Below, in pieces: positions 1 through 7,373 of a stretch of DNA of 10,899 nt. The DNA comes from DATDFB01 sp036522835 (GTDB lineage: Bacteria > Acidobacteriota > Thermoanaerobaculia > Gp7-AA8). The DNA lies in contig DATDFB010000060.1 in NCBI GenBank assembly GCA_036522835.1, positions 1-10,899 of the forward strand, read 5' to 3'. Within the stretch, counting starts at the first letter, position 1. Each line of letters begins with the position of its first letter. A program made the translations under genes and the position numbers. The notes under the pieces were generated by a model. The model worked only from the letters and a program-made list of their open reading frames with translations, was not told the origin of the DNA and made no database searches.

Positions 1-304
1 GCTTCTCGGCGCGCTTGTGGTCCTCGTCCGTCCGGACGATGACGTGACGCAGCACGCGGTCGGAGTTGCGCATGCGGCGGCCAAGCTCCTGCATCGAGCT
101 GTCGCTCTCGAAAACGAAGAGGTGGTAGTTGCCTTCGGTGAACTTGCGGATGGGGTATGCGAGACGGCGGCGGCCCCACGCTTCTTCGTGCGTGAGCTTC
201 GCGCCTTGTGACTCGGCGACGCGCTTGAACTCCGTGACGAGCGTCGTCGCCTCCTCCTCCTGCACTTGCGGAGAGAGGATGAACAGGACTTCGTAAGTCC
301 TCAT
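1..304 (-). CDS. rpsF: 30S ribosomal protein bS6 (3' end cut by window)
   Basis: bS6 is a primary component of the small-subunit platform, where it binds 16S rRNA together with bS18. The 101 visible codons begin MRTYEVLFILSP and carry the family pattern throughout: an acidic helix (QEEEATTLV), the strand region RRRLAYPIRKFTEGNYHLF, then the second helix and strand (RRMRNSDRVLRHVIVR). Family members are usually about 95-140 residues, so only a short tail is missing beyond the left edge. The start is fixed by a strong AAGGAGG four bases upstream. In many bacteria rpsF heads an operon with ssb, rpsR and rplI; that would lie to the left and cannot be seen. The assignment rests on clear residue-level resemblance. 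Confidence 0.96.
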   Translation of the reverse strand, partial: MRTYEVLFILSPQVQEEEATTLVTEFKRVAESQGAKLTHEEAWGRRRLAYPIRKFTEGNYHLFVFESDSSMQELGRRMRNSDRVLRHVIVRTDEDHKRAEK

Positions 305-308
305 GATT

Positions 309-315
309 CCTCCTT
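309..315 (-). promoter_or_regulatory. Shine-Dalgarno site of rpsF
   Basis: On the minus strand AAGGAGG lies four bases before the rpsF ATG. It is a near-perfect anti-SD match and decides the start codon. Confidence 0.85.
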
Positions 316-321
316 CTGGCC

Positions 322-434
322 TAGCGGAATCCCGATCTCAGGCGGGATTCAAGGAGCTGGCAGATTGTGAAAGATATTGTCCGGAGATTCGGACAGCAGC
401 GGAGAAGCCGGTGTCCGATCCGATTATTCCGCTA
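322..434. repeat. Nested inverted repeats upstream of rpsF
   Basis: TAGCGGAAT (322-330) is a perfect inverted copy of ATTCCGCTA (426-434). Inside lie an 8-bp hairpin, GAATCCCG/CGGGATTC (327-334/343-350, 8-nt loop), and two competing pairings of one arm: GTCCG/CGGAC (379-383/390-394) and TCGGACA/TGTCCGA (389-395/412-418). The outer pairing and the first hairpin share bases 327-330, so they cannot form together. TCTGG occurs on both sides (315-319 and 435-439) but is not flush with the left arm, so a target-site duplication is only suggestive. On the minus strand this would be the rpsF leader or promoter region. It may be a small palindromic (MITE/REP-like) element, a leader structure, or both. 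Confidence 0.5.
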
Positions 435-435
435 T

Positions 436-472
436 CTGGAGTGACAGCGGCGGCATGGCCGCCGCACTCCAG
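436..472. repeat. REP-like long palindrome before the BNR gene
   Basis: The left arm CTGGAGTG plus CGGCGGC and the right arm GCCGCCGCACTCCAG form a perfect 15-bp stem closed by a 3-nt ATG loop. The only interruption is a 4-nt insertion (ACAG, 444-447) in the left arm. No T-run follows on either side, so a simple intrinsic terminator is unlikely. It sits immediately upstream of the proposed -10 element of the BNR gene, where a -35 box would otherwise lie. A compact palindrome between divergent genes fits a REP-like dispersed repeat or a DNA-binding site. Confidence 0.6.
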
Positions 473-473
473 G

Positions 474-479
474 TAAGAT
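474..479 (+). promoter_or_regulatory. Putative -10 element, leaderless start of BNR gene
   Basis: TAAGAT ends eight bases before the ATG at 488 and there is no Shine-Dalgarno sequence in between. A TAnnnT hexamer at this distance would put transcription initiation at or next to the start codon. No convincing -35 is present; the expected position falls in the upstream palindrome. Confidence 0.4.
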
Positions 480-487
480 CCCCGCTC

Positions 488-3400
488 ATGCGTCGATTTG
501 CACTCTGCCTGCTCTTCCTCGCCACCGCCGCCCTCGCCCAGCAAGACCCCGCGCTTTTCCAGGAGCTTCGCTGGCGCGCCATCGGGCCATTCCGCGGCGG
601 CCGTACCGTCGCCGGCGTCGGCATCCCGAGCCAGCCGCACGTCTTCTACATCGGCGTCAACAACGGCGGCGTCTGGAAAACCACCGACGCCGGCCGCACA
701 TGGATCCCGATCTTTGACGACCAGCCGACCGGCTCCATCGGCGCGATCGCCGTCGCTCCCTCGGATCCCAACATCGTTTACGCCGGGAGCGGCGAAGGCC
801 TGCAGCGCCCCGACCTGTCGACCGGCGACGGCATCTATCGCTCCAGCGACGCCGGCAAGACGTGGACGCACTACGGCCTTCGCGACGGCCAACAGATTCC
901 GGTGATCGCCGTCGATCCGCGCGATCCCAACCGCCTCTTCGTCGCCGTCCTCGGACACCCATACGGCCCGAACGCCGAGCGGGGCATCTTCCGCTCCGCC
1001 GACGGCGGCAAGACCTTCGAGAAGGTCCTGTACAAAGACGAGAACACCGGCGCCATCGACGTCATCATCGATCCGTCGAATCCACAGACCGTTTACGCCG
1101 CGCTGTGGGAGCAGCGCCAAGGTCCGTGGGAGAACGGCGTCTTCACCGGTCCCGGCAGCGGCGTCTACAAGTCGACCGACGGCGGCACGACCTGGAAGAC
1201 GCTCAACCTCGGCGCCGAGAAGCTCGGCCGCGTCGGCCTCGAAGTCTGCGCCGCCGATCCGAAGCGCCTCTACGCCGTCGTCGACGCGAAGAACGGCGGG
1301 CTCTATGGATCGCGCGACGGCGGCGAGAGCTGGACCCTCATCAACAACAAGCCGGAGATCTGGGAGCGCGGCGGCGACTTCAACGAAGTGCGCGCCGATC
1401 CGAAGAACGCCGACATCATCTACATCGCCAACGTCGTGACCTGGAAGTCCTCCGACGGCGGCAAGAGCTTCGACTCCTTCCGCGGCGCGCCGGGCGGCGA
1501 CGACTACCACCGCCTCTGGATCAACCCGAACGACACCAACATCATCCTCAACGCCTCCGATCAGGGCGCGATCGTCACGCTCAACGGCGGCGAGTCGTGG
1601 AGCTCCTGGTACAACCAGCCGACCGCGCAGATGTTTCACGTCAACGCCGACAACGCCTTCCCGTACCGCGTCTGCGGCGGCCAGCAGGAAAGCGGCTCCG
1701 CGTGCGTGCAAACGCGCGGCGACGACGGCCGCATCACCGACCGCGAGTGGCACCCCGCGTCGGTCGAAGAATACGGATACGCCGTCCCCGACCCGCTCGA
1801 CCCCGACCTCGTCTACGGGGGCAAGATCACGCGCTGGGACCGCCGCACCGGGCAGGTGCAGGCCGTCGGGCCGAAGCCGCTGCGCAGCGGCAACTACCGC
1901 ACCGTGCGCACGCAGCCGGTCGTCTTCTCCCCGGCCGATCCGCACGTCCTCTTCTTCGCCGCGAACACCGTCTGGCGCACCAGCGACGGCGCGCAGACGT
2001 GGACGGAGATCAGCCCCGATCTGACGCGCAAGGATTGGCCGGTGCCGGCGAACGTCGGCATCTATGCGAAGGACGTGAAAGTCGCGCAGCGCGGCGTCGT
2101 CTACGCGCTCGCGCCGTCGCCGCTCGACGTCAACCTGCTGTGGGCCGGCACGGACGACGGCCTCCTTCACGTCACGCGCGACGGCGGAAAGACGTGGACG
2201 AACGTCACGCCGCCGTCGCTCGCGCCGTGGGCGAAAGTCTCGATTCTCGAAGCGTCGCACTTCGACGCGAACGAGGCCTACGCCGCCATCAATACCCTGC
2301 GCCTCGACGACCTGCGGCCGCACATCCTGCGCACGAAAGACGGCGGCAAGACGTGGACCGAAGTCGTGAGCGGCATCGCCAGCGGCGGCATCATCAACGT
2401 CGTCCGCGAAGATCCGAAGAAGCGCGGCCTCCTCTTCGCCGGCAGCGAGACGAACGTCTACGTCTCCTTCGACGACGGCGATCATTGGCAGTCGCTGCGG
2501 CTGAACATGCCGGCGACGTCGATCCGCGACCTCGTGCTCCACGGCGACGACCTCATCGCCGGCACGCACGGCCGCGGCTTCTGGGTGCTCGACGACGTCG
2601 AGCCGCTGCGGCAGATCGGAACGAACGGACTGCTCAGACCCCAGCAGGCCATCCGCTTCCGCTGGAACAAGAACCCCGACACCCCCCTCCCGCCCGACGA
2701 GCCGGCGGGCCAGAACGGCCCCGACGGCGCGGTCATCGACTACGTGCTGCCGTCGCCGGCAAGCGTCGTCGAGCTCGCGATCATCGACGCGAACAACCAG
2801 GTCCTCCGCCGCTACTCGAGCCGCGACAAGGCCGAGCCGCCGAAGGACGAAGGGAACATCCCCTGGTACTGGATCCGCCCGCCGCGCGTGCTCTCCACCG
2901 CGCCGGGAATGCACCGCTTCCTGTGGGACCTGCATCTGACGCCGGTGCCGACGCCGCGGCCGCAGTATCCGATCGCGGCCACGCCGCACGACACCGCGCC
3001 GGTCGTGATCGCGCCGTGGGTGCCGCCGGGGCAGTACACGGTGCAGCTCATCGTCGACGGCCATGCATCGATGCAACCGCTCACCGTGGTCATGGATCCG
3101 CGCGTCAAAACGCCGGCCGGCGAGCTGCAGCAGCAGTACGCGTTGTCGCGGCAGGTGTGGCAAGACTTGATGGCGCTCAACACCGCCACAACGGAGCTCC
3201 GCGCGCTGCGCGCCGCGCATCGTGACGCCTCGAAGACACCCGCCGCCGGAGCGTCCGGCCAGAGCGCGAAAGCGCCGGAGGCGGAGCTCGACTTCGAGAA
3301 GCGCGCGGCGGCGCTCGAGGGTGAGCCGGGCGGCGACTTCGCTCCGCCTCGCCTCGCGGCGGGACAGCCGGAGACGATCAACTCCCTCGCCGGCGCGCTG

Positions 3401-3529
3401 CGCACGCTCCTGGCCATCTTGCAGAGCGCCGACGCGCTGCCGAACGCCGCCGCGCTCGCGGCGGTGCAAGAAAAGCAGCTCGCCTTCACCGACGTCATGA
3501 AGCGTTTCGGCGAGCTGAGGGGACGGTAG
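488..3529 (+). CDS. Secreted BNR/Asp-box (VPS10/sortilin-like) repeat protein
   Basis: This is a 1013-residue exported beta-propeller-type protein. The start at 488 is chosen because it opens directly on a Sec signal peptide (MRRFALCLLFLATAALA, cleavage before QQD); the in-frame ATG at 377 would bury it. Eleven Asp boxes of the S/T-x-D-x-G-x-T-W type are visible, near residues 64, 118, 169, 228, 274, 320, 363, 497, 562, 615 and 660. They include TTDAGRTW, STDGGTTW and TKDGGKTW. This matches the sialidase-like/VPS10 repeat superfamily, probably two propellers. From about residue 690 a non-repeat beta domain follows. After the VMDPRV segment (about 868) comes a helical C-terminus rich in Ala, Leu and Gln. 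Related proteins are often annotated as glycosyl hydrolases, but the repeats alone show no catalytic activity, and substrate and partner are unknown. Confidence 0.88.
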   Translation: MRRFALCLLFLATAALAQQDPALFQELRWRAIGPFRGGRTVAGVGIPSQPHVFYIGVNNGGVWKTTDAGRTWIPIFDDQPTGSIGAIAVAPSDPNIVYAGSGEGLQRPDLSTGDGIYRSSDAGKTWTHYGLRDGQQIPVIAVDPRDPNRLFVAVLGHPYGPNAERGIFRSADGGKTFEKVLYKDENTGAIDVIIDPSNPQTVYAALWEQRQGPWENGVFTGPGSGVYKSTDGGTTWKTLNLGAEKLGRVGLEVCAADPKRLYAVVDAKNGGLYGSRDGGESWTLINNKPEIWERGGDFNEVRADPKNADIIYIANVVTWKSSDGGKSFDSFRGAPGGDDYHRLWINPNDTNIILNASDQGAIVTLNGGESWSSWYNQPTAQMFHVNADNAFPYRVCGGQQESGSACVQTRGDDGRITDREWHPASVEEYGYAVPDPLDPDLVYGGKITRWDRRTGQVQAVGPKPLRSGNYRTVRTQPVVFSPADPHVLFFAANTVWRTSDGAQTWTEISPDLTRKDWPVPANVGIYAKDVKVAQRGVVYALAPSPLDVNLLWAGTDDGLLHVTRDGGKTWTNVTPPSLAPWAKVSILEASHFDANEAYAAINTLRLDDLRPHILRTKDGGKTWTEVVSGIASGGIINVVREDPKKRGLLFAGSETNVYVSFDDGDHWQSLRLNMPATSIRDLVLHGDDLIAGTHGRGFWVLDDVEPLRQIGTNGLLRPQQAIRFRWNKNPDTPLPPDEPAGQNGPDGAVIDYVLPSPASVVELAIIDANNQVLRRYSSRDKAEPPKDEGNIPWYWIRPPRVLSTAPGMHRFLWDLHLTPVPTPRPQYPIAATPHDTAPVVIAPWVPPGQYTVQLIVDGHASMQPLTVVMDPRVKTPAGELQQQYALSRQVWQDLMALNTATTELRALRAAHRDASKTPAAGASGQSAKAPEAELDFEKRAAALEGEPGGDFAPPRLAAGQPETINSLAGALRTLLAILQSADALPNAAALAAVQEKQLAFTDVMKRFGELRGR

Positions 3530-3574
3530 CGCCTGTTCGACTACCACCGTTATCTGCTCGCCGACGACGTCCGC

Positions 3575-4441
3575 ATGCGGGCGTGGAGGGAGGCGATCGG
3601 CCGCGTCGTGAGGCCGGACGACGTCGTGCTCGACGCCGGCACCGGCACCGGCATCCTCTCCTTCTTCGCGTGCGACGCCGGCGCGCGCCATGTCTACGCG
3701 GTCGAACGGCAGCACTCCGCGGACGCTGCGGCGATGCTCGCGCGCCAGCTCGGCTACGCCGACCGCATGACCGTGATCCACGGCCGCACGACGGAGATCG
3801 AGCTGCCGGAGCGCGCCACGGTCCTCGTCACCGAGACGATCGGCCCGCTCGTGTTCAACGAAGGAATCCTCGAGATCATGGCCGACGCGCGCCGCCGTCT
3901 CCTCGTGCCCGGCGCGCGCACGATCCCGTCGCACATCGACCTCTGGATCGCGCCGGCGGAGCTCCCCGGTTTCTACGACCGCCTGATCGAGTGGTGGAGC
4001 ACGCCGCGCCACGGCTTCGACTTCTCGCCAATCCGCACCTTCGCCGCGAATACCGTCTATTCCGAAAAAGTCACGCGGAACCAACTGCTCGCCGAGCCGG
4101 CGACGGCGATCTCGATTGCGTTCGACAATCTCGACGACACCGCGCAACGCGGCGCCGCCTCCTTCCGCGCCACCCGCGACGGTCTCGTGCAAGGCTTCGT
4201 CCTAGGCTTCTCCGCGACGCTCGCCGACGGCGTGATGCTGACGAGCCAGTGGAGCGGCGCCGGCTGGGATCAGGGCGTCCTGCCGCTGGAGACGCCCATC
4301 GCCGTGGCCGCAGGCACGCCGATCGACGTCGACGTCCGCACTGACAACGGCGCGATGTGGCACTGGCGCGGCCGCGTCGGCGACACGGAGTTCGCGCAGA
4401 CGACGCTCCTCTCCCGGCCGCCGTGCATTGCGGTAGAGTGA
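3575..4441 (+). CDS. PRMT-like class I SAM-dependent methyltransferase
   Basis: This is a Rossmann-fold methyltransferase resembling the protein arginine methyltransferase family. Motif I is VVLDAGTGTGIL (residues 17-28), and the acidic residue that usually binds the SAM ribose is E44 in VYAVE. E87 and E96, nine residues apart in ETIGPLVFNE, match the double-E loop that holds the target guanidinium in PRMTs. A C-terminal beta-barrel-like region contains TSQW (223-226), which aligns with the PRMT THW loop but has Gln in place of His. The ATG used here is conservative. In the same frame DYHRYLLADDVR precedes it and looks like the conserved PRMT N-terminal helix, so the true start may be CTG at 3533, just after the stop of the BNR gene. 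The substrate (protein Arg or other) cannot be read from the sequence. The next gene begins 10 bp after the stop. Confidence 0.82.
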   Translation: MRAWREAIGRVVRPDDVVLDAGTGTGILSFFACDAGARHVYAVERQHSADAAAMLARQLGYADRMTVIHGRTTEIELPERATVLVTETIGPLVFNEGILEIMADARRRLLVPGARTIPSHIDLWIAPAELPGFYDRLIEWWSTPRHGFDFSPIRTFAANTVYSEKVTRNQLLAEPATAISIAFDNLDDTAQRGAASFRATRDGLVQGFVLGFSATLADGVMLTSQWSGAGWDQGVLPLETPIAVAAGTPIDVDVRTDNGAMWHWRGRVGDTEFAQTTLLSRPPCIAVE

Positions 4442-4451
4442 GCGCGGCTCC

Positions 4452-6218
4452 ATGCCGGCGACGGACGAGAAGCGCAACCTCATCGCCCAGTGGGCGTTCG
4501 ACACGCGGCCCGTCCTGCTGCGCTTCCACCTCTGGCTCGAGGACGTCGAAGTCGAGCGGAAGCAGCCCGGGCCCGTCTCCGCCGTCACGTTCACGCCGCG
4601 CGGCATCGCGCGCTGTCTGGCCATGACCTCCGCGGCGACCGCGCTCGGCACGCGCCTCTTCGGCAACTTCGGCGAAGGGAAGGGCAAAGACAAAACCGCG
4701 TACAACCAGGTCAAGAAGTCGGCCGACGCCATCAGCGCGTACGTCATGAGCGAAGGCCTGTGGCACCTCACGCGCACGCTCCCCGAGAATCACGCCATCA
4801 TGGTCTCCCTCGGCGAAGGCCTCATGCCGAAAGCGGGCGAGACGCCGGAGATGGGCGCCAATCCGCTCCTCGGCTTCGGCCGCGTCTACGCGCGCCCCGA
4901 GGTCGCGCGCATCGTCGACCGCCGCGTGCGCCGGCTGCTCAACGAGCCGGGGCATACCTTCGAGCAGTTCTATGGCTGGTTGCAAGACCGCGGCATCACG
5001 CTGTGGGGCGCCGCGGTCGACACGCTCGAGAACACGTCGCGCTTCGCCGAGGGGAAGACCACCGGGCCGATGGCGGTCTTTCACCTCTTCGATTCGCCGC
5101 TGAAGATGGCGCGGCCGTACGAGTCGTACATGGGTTGCCTCACCGTTCCGCGCCGCGTGGCCGAGGCGGCGGAGCGGCAGTCGGTGCTGCTCGACTACCG
5201 CACGCCGCGCGGCCGCGTCGTCGAGTGCATCGAGGCGGCCTATCCCGGCATCGAGCGCGAGCACATCCACGTCTGGACGCTGCGCGGGAAGAGCCGCGCC
5301 GCCCGCCTCGGCAATCTATGGAAGGAGTGGAGCGAGCTCGGCGCGCATCTCGTCGACGACGGCTGGCGCGCGCCCTCCGGCATCGAGATCTTCACCGACT
5401 CGGGCACGTACGCGCCGACCTTCCTCGTCGGAAGCTGGCGCGACGGCGACGACGCTACGCACGTCTTCCTCTGCGACGGCTACGCCGCCTCGGCCGAGGC
5501 CATGCAGGCGGCCAGTCTCTGCGAAGTGCTCGACGTCGACGCCAGCATGGAAGTCTTCTCCTCCATCTTCGAACTGCCGTGCGAGCGCGAGGGGGCGTTG
5601 ATGCGCCTCGACCGCCGCGCGCCGGACTTCGCGCAGCGCGTGAGCGCGCTCTTCGGCCGCGAGCTCGACGCCGAGCAAGTGCGCACGTACGCCGCTGCCA
5701 TCGAAGAGGTGGAGACCTCGAACATCACCAACGGCAAGCGCGGGCTGCGCGCCGATGACTTCCTTCCCGAGAAGGATTGGAAGGTGCTCGCCAGCATCGG
5801 CTACATGTGCGACGACCCCTACACCGGCGCCCCGGGCATCGTCGGCCTCGGCGACGGCGTCTACCGCGTGACGACGTGCCTGGCCACGCGCCGGGCGTCG
5901 TCGCGGATCACATTCACGCTGCGCTTGATGGAGCCGATGCCGGTGGCGCGGCAGGTGTTCAGCCCGCTGCTCGTGCGCTTCCTCTCCGGCGTCGACCACA
6001 CCACGCGCGCCGTCAAGATCTCGGACTCCGGCCGCATCCGCAACGAGCTGCAGACGATGTTCTCGCAAGCGCTCGAGCACGACGGCGAGCGCATCCGCGT
6101 GCACTTCGACCGCGTGGATGAGCGCGTCATGCCGCGGGAGAGCCAGGAGGCGATTCGGCGCGTGCTGCAGTGGTACAAGCGAGAGCATCCGGTGTGGTTC
6201 GAGTGGCTTCAGATTTAG
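4452..6218 (+). CDS. Conserved-looking hypothetical protein, 588 aa
   Basis: I do not recognise this family. The protein is soluble and cytoplasmic in appearance: there is no signal peptide, no hydrophobic membrane segment and no simple repeats. Visible features are a Gly/Lys-rich stretch near residue 75 (FGEGKGKDKTAYNQVKK), the Gly-rich segment GANPLLGFGRVYARPE, a central mixed alpha/beta part with IEIFTDSGTYAPTFLVGSW and THVFLCDGYAASAEAMQAA, and a C-terminal region ending in WYKREHPVWFEWLQI. The GYAASAEAMQAAS stretch has the look of a nucleotide- or phosphate-binding turn, but I cannot assign it. Coding character is strong: acidic and basic residues are balanced and the frame is uninterrupted. 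It starts 10 bp after the methyltransferase stop with only a weak GAGTGAG upstream, so it is probably co-transcribed and perhaps translationally coupled. Confidence 0.82.
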   Translation: MPATDEKRNLIAQWAFDTRPVLLRFHLWLEDVEVERKQPGPVSAVTFTPRGIARCLAMTSAATALGTRLFGNFGEGKGKDKTAYNQVKKSADAISAYVMSEGLWHLTRTLPENHAIMVSLGEGLMPKAGETPEMGANPLLGFGRVYARPEVARIVDRRVRRLLNEPGHTFEQFYGWLQDRGITLWGAAVDTLENTSRFAEGKTTGPMAVFHLFDSPLKMARPYESYMGCLTVPRRVAEAAERQSVLLDYRTPRGRVVECIEAAYPGIEREHIHVWTLRGKSRAARLGNLWKEWSELGAHLVDDGWRAPSGIEIFTDSGTYAPTFLVGSWRDGDDATHVFLCDGYAASAEAMQAASLCEVLDVDASMEVFSSIFELPCEREGALMRLDRRAPDFAQRVSALFGRELDAEQVRTYAAAIEEVETSNITNGKRGLRADDFLPEKDWKVLASIGYMCDDPYTGAPGIVGLGDGVYRVTTCLATRRASSRITFTLRLMEPMPVARQVFSPLLVRFLSGVDHTTRAVKISDSGRIRNELQTMFSQALEHDGERIRVHFDRVDERVMPRESQEAIRRVLQWYKREHPVWFEWLQI

Positions 6219-6260
6219 CGAGCGTCAAAGGGCACGGTTCCTGCTCCAAATAAAGTCCTG

Positions 6261-6265
6261 AGGAG
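6261..6265 (+). promoter_or_regulatory. Shine-Dalgarno site of the lipoprotein gene
   Basis: AGGAG lies nine bases before the ATG at 6275. The 56-bp gap upstream is the only AT-richer stretch between the two genes. It contains TAAAGT (6251-6256), but no -35 supports it as a promoter. Confidence 0.7.
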
Positions 6266-6274
6266 AATGGAACT

Positions 6275-7270
6275 ATGCACAAAACAAAGGTCTTCGCAGC
6301 AGCCGTGTTCGCTTTGCTGCTCGCCGCCGCCTGCGGCTCTTCGAGCCCGTTCGGCGGCTACGGCGGCGGATCGAACAATCAGGCATATGACGTCCGCGGC
6401 ACGGTCGACTCGGTCGACACTTACAGCCGCTCGATCTATCTGACGAACGCCAGCGGCTACAACACCTCGCTGGCCGGCACCGGCGGCTACGGCAACACGG
6501 TCCGCGTGTACTACGACAACAACACGTCGGTCATGTACCAGGGCCGCAATTTCCGTCCGGAGGACTTGCAGCGCGGCGATCAGGTCATGGTCCACGTCGA
6601 CAACTCCAACGGCACGCTCATGGCGCGGTCGATGGATGTCACGTATGACGTGAACAGCGGCATGGCCTCGTCATCGGGCTCTCCGTCGTCGTCGTATCCG
6701 ACGTACGGCAACGGCTCGATGCTCACCGGCACGGTGCGCTCGGTCGACACCTACCGCCGCACCATCACCGTCGATCCGGGCTACGGCGGCTCGTACGTGA
6801 CCGTCGACTACGCCGCGAACACGCCGGTCTACTTCAACGGCCGCACGTACTCGGCGGGCGACCTCGAGGTCGGCGACCAGGTGAGCGTGCGTGTGAGCAA
6901 CAGCGGCAACAGCCGCGTCGGCGCGCAGGACATTACCGTCACGCGCTCGATCAGCGGCAACAACAACGGTACGTACAACTCGTCGACGAACCTGCAGACG
7001 GTGCGCGGCACCGTGCGCTACGTCGACGCCAACGCTCGCACGATCGAGCTGGAGTCGACGCAGTGGATGAACGGCTTCCAGTCGAGCACCGGCGGGAACA
7101 CGATGATCATTCACTTCGATCCGACGGCGCGCGTGGACGTGAGCGGGCAGCTCTATCCGCTCTCGAACCTCGAGCGCGGCGACGTGATCGACGTGACCCT
7201 CGAGCCGAACGGCTCTTCGAATTACCTCGCGCAGCGCATCACGCTCGTGCGCGACGTGCGGTCGCGGTAA
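6275..7270 (+). CDS. Lipoprotein with three DUF5666-like repeats
   Basis: This is a 331-residue exported lipoprotein. The signal peptide MHKTKVFAAAVFALLLAAAC ends in a lipobox with Cys20, followed by GSS, so retention in the inner membrane is not signalled and an outer-membrane location is plausible. Three homologous modules follow, at about 40-124, 149-223 and 243-326. Each opens with a V/L-x-GTV-x-x-VD pattern plus an R-x-I strand (RGTVDSVDTYSRSIYL, TGTVRSVDTYRRTITV, RGTVRYVDANARTIEL). Each then has an acidic D/Y-x-x-T-x-V strand and an L-x-x-GD-x-V turn. This is the layout of DUF5666-type small beta-barrel domains, whose function is not established. Linkers are rich in Gly, Ser, Asn and Tyr. 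The gene has its own SD and is followed by a stem-loop, so it may be monocistronic. Confidence 0.85.
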   Translation: MHKTKVFAAAVFALLLAAACGSSSPFGGYGGGSNNQAYDVRGTVDSVDTYSRSIYLTNASGYNTSLAGTGGYGNTVRVYYDNNTSVMYQGRNFRPEDLQRGDQVMVHVDNSNGTLMARSMDVTYDVNSGMASSSGSPSSSYPTYGNGSMLTGTVRSVDTYRRTITVDPGYGGSYVTVDYAANTPVYFNGRTYSAGDLEVGDQVSVRVSNSGNSRVGAQDITVTRSISGNNNGTYNSSTNLQTVRGTVRYVDANARTIELESTQWMNGFQSSTGGNTMIIHFDPTARVDVSGQLYPLSNLERGDVIDVTLEPNGSSNYLAQRITLVRDVRSR

Positions 7271-7291
7271 CGCTTTCGGCAGGACGCGCGC

Positions 7292-7324
7292 GCCGGTCGC
7301 CCATCCACAAAACAGGGCGCCGGC
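7292..7324 (+). terminator. GC-rich stem-loop after the lipoprotein gene
   Basis: GCCGGTCGCCC (7292-7302) pairs with GGGCGCCGGC (7315-7324) to give 10 bp with one bulged T and a 12-nt A-rich loop, starting 21 bases after the stop. There is no T-run behind it, so it may be a U-less or Rho-assisted terminator, or an mRNA 3'-end stabiliser. Confidence 0.4.
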
Positions 7325-7360
7325 CGCGCACGCCGCCGGACGGACGTTCCGCGGAGTTTA

Positions 7361-7366
7361 TACAAT
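7361..7366 (+). promoter_or_regulatory. Putative -10 element, leaderless start of cupin-like gene
   Basis: TACAAT (within TATACAAT) ends seven bases before the GTG at 7374. It is the only AT-rich patch in the intergenic region, no SD is present and no -35 is recognisable. The position predicts a transcript starting at or next to the start codon. Confidence 0.45.
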
Positions 7367-7373
7367 CCGCAGC

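Noticed and set aside
17..211. Small plus-strand frame opposite rpsF
   Set aside because: It is antisense to an unmistakable bS6 coding sequence and has no recognisable features.
377..487. Upstream in-frame start of the BNR protein at 377
   Set aside because: It would add 37 hydrophilic residues before the signal peptide and translate through the 436-472 palindrome. The ATG at 488 places the signal peptide at the N-terminus.
862..3225. A 787-codon plus-strand frame inside the BNR gene
   Set aside because: The product is dominated by Arg-rich runs with no recognisable motif. It is a frame-shifted shadow of the Asp-box protein.
338..4192. A 1284-codon open frame on the minus strand opposite the BNR protein and methyltransferase
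   Set aside because: The translation is a low-complexity mix rich in Arg, Val, Asp and Ala without domains, as GC-rich coding DNA gives on the antisense strand. The plus-strand genes have a signal peptide, Asp boxes and SAM motifs.
4071..5270. A 399-codon minus-strand frame
   Set aside because: Arg-rich, no motifs, and antisense to the methyltransferase and the 588-residue protein, which read as real proteins.
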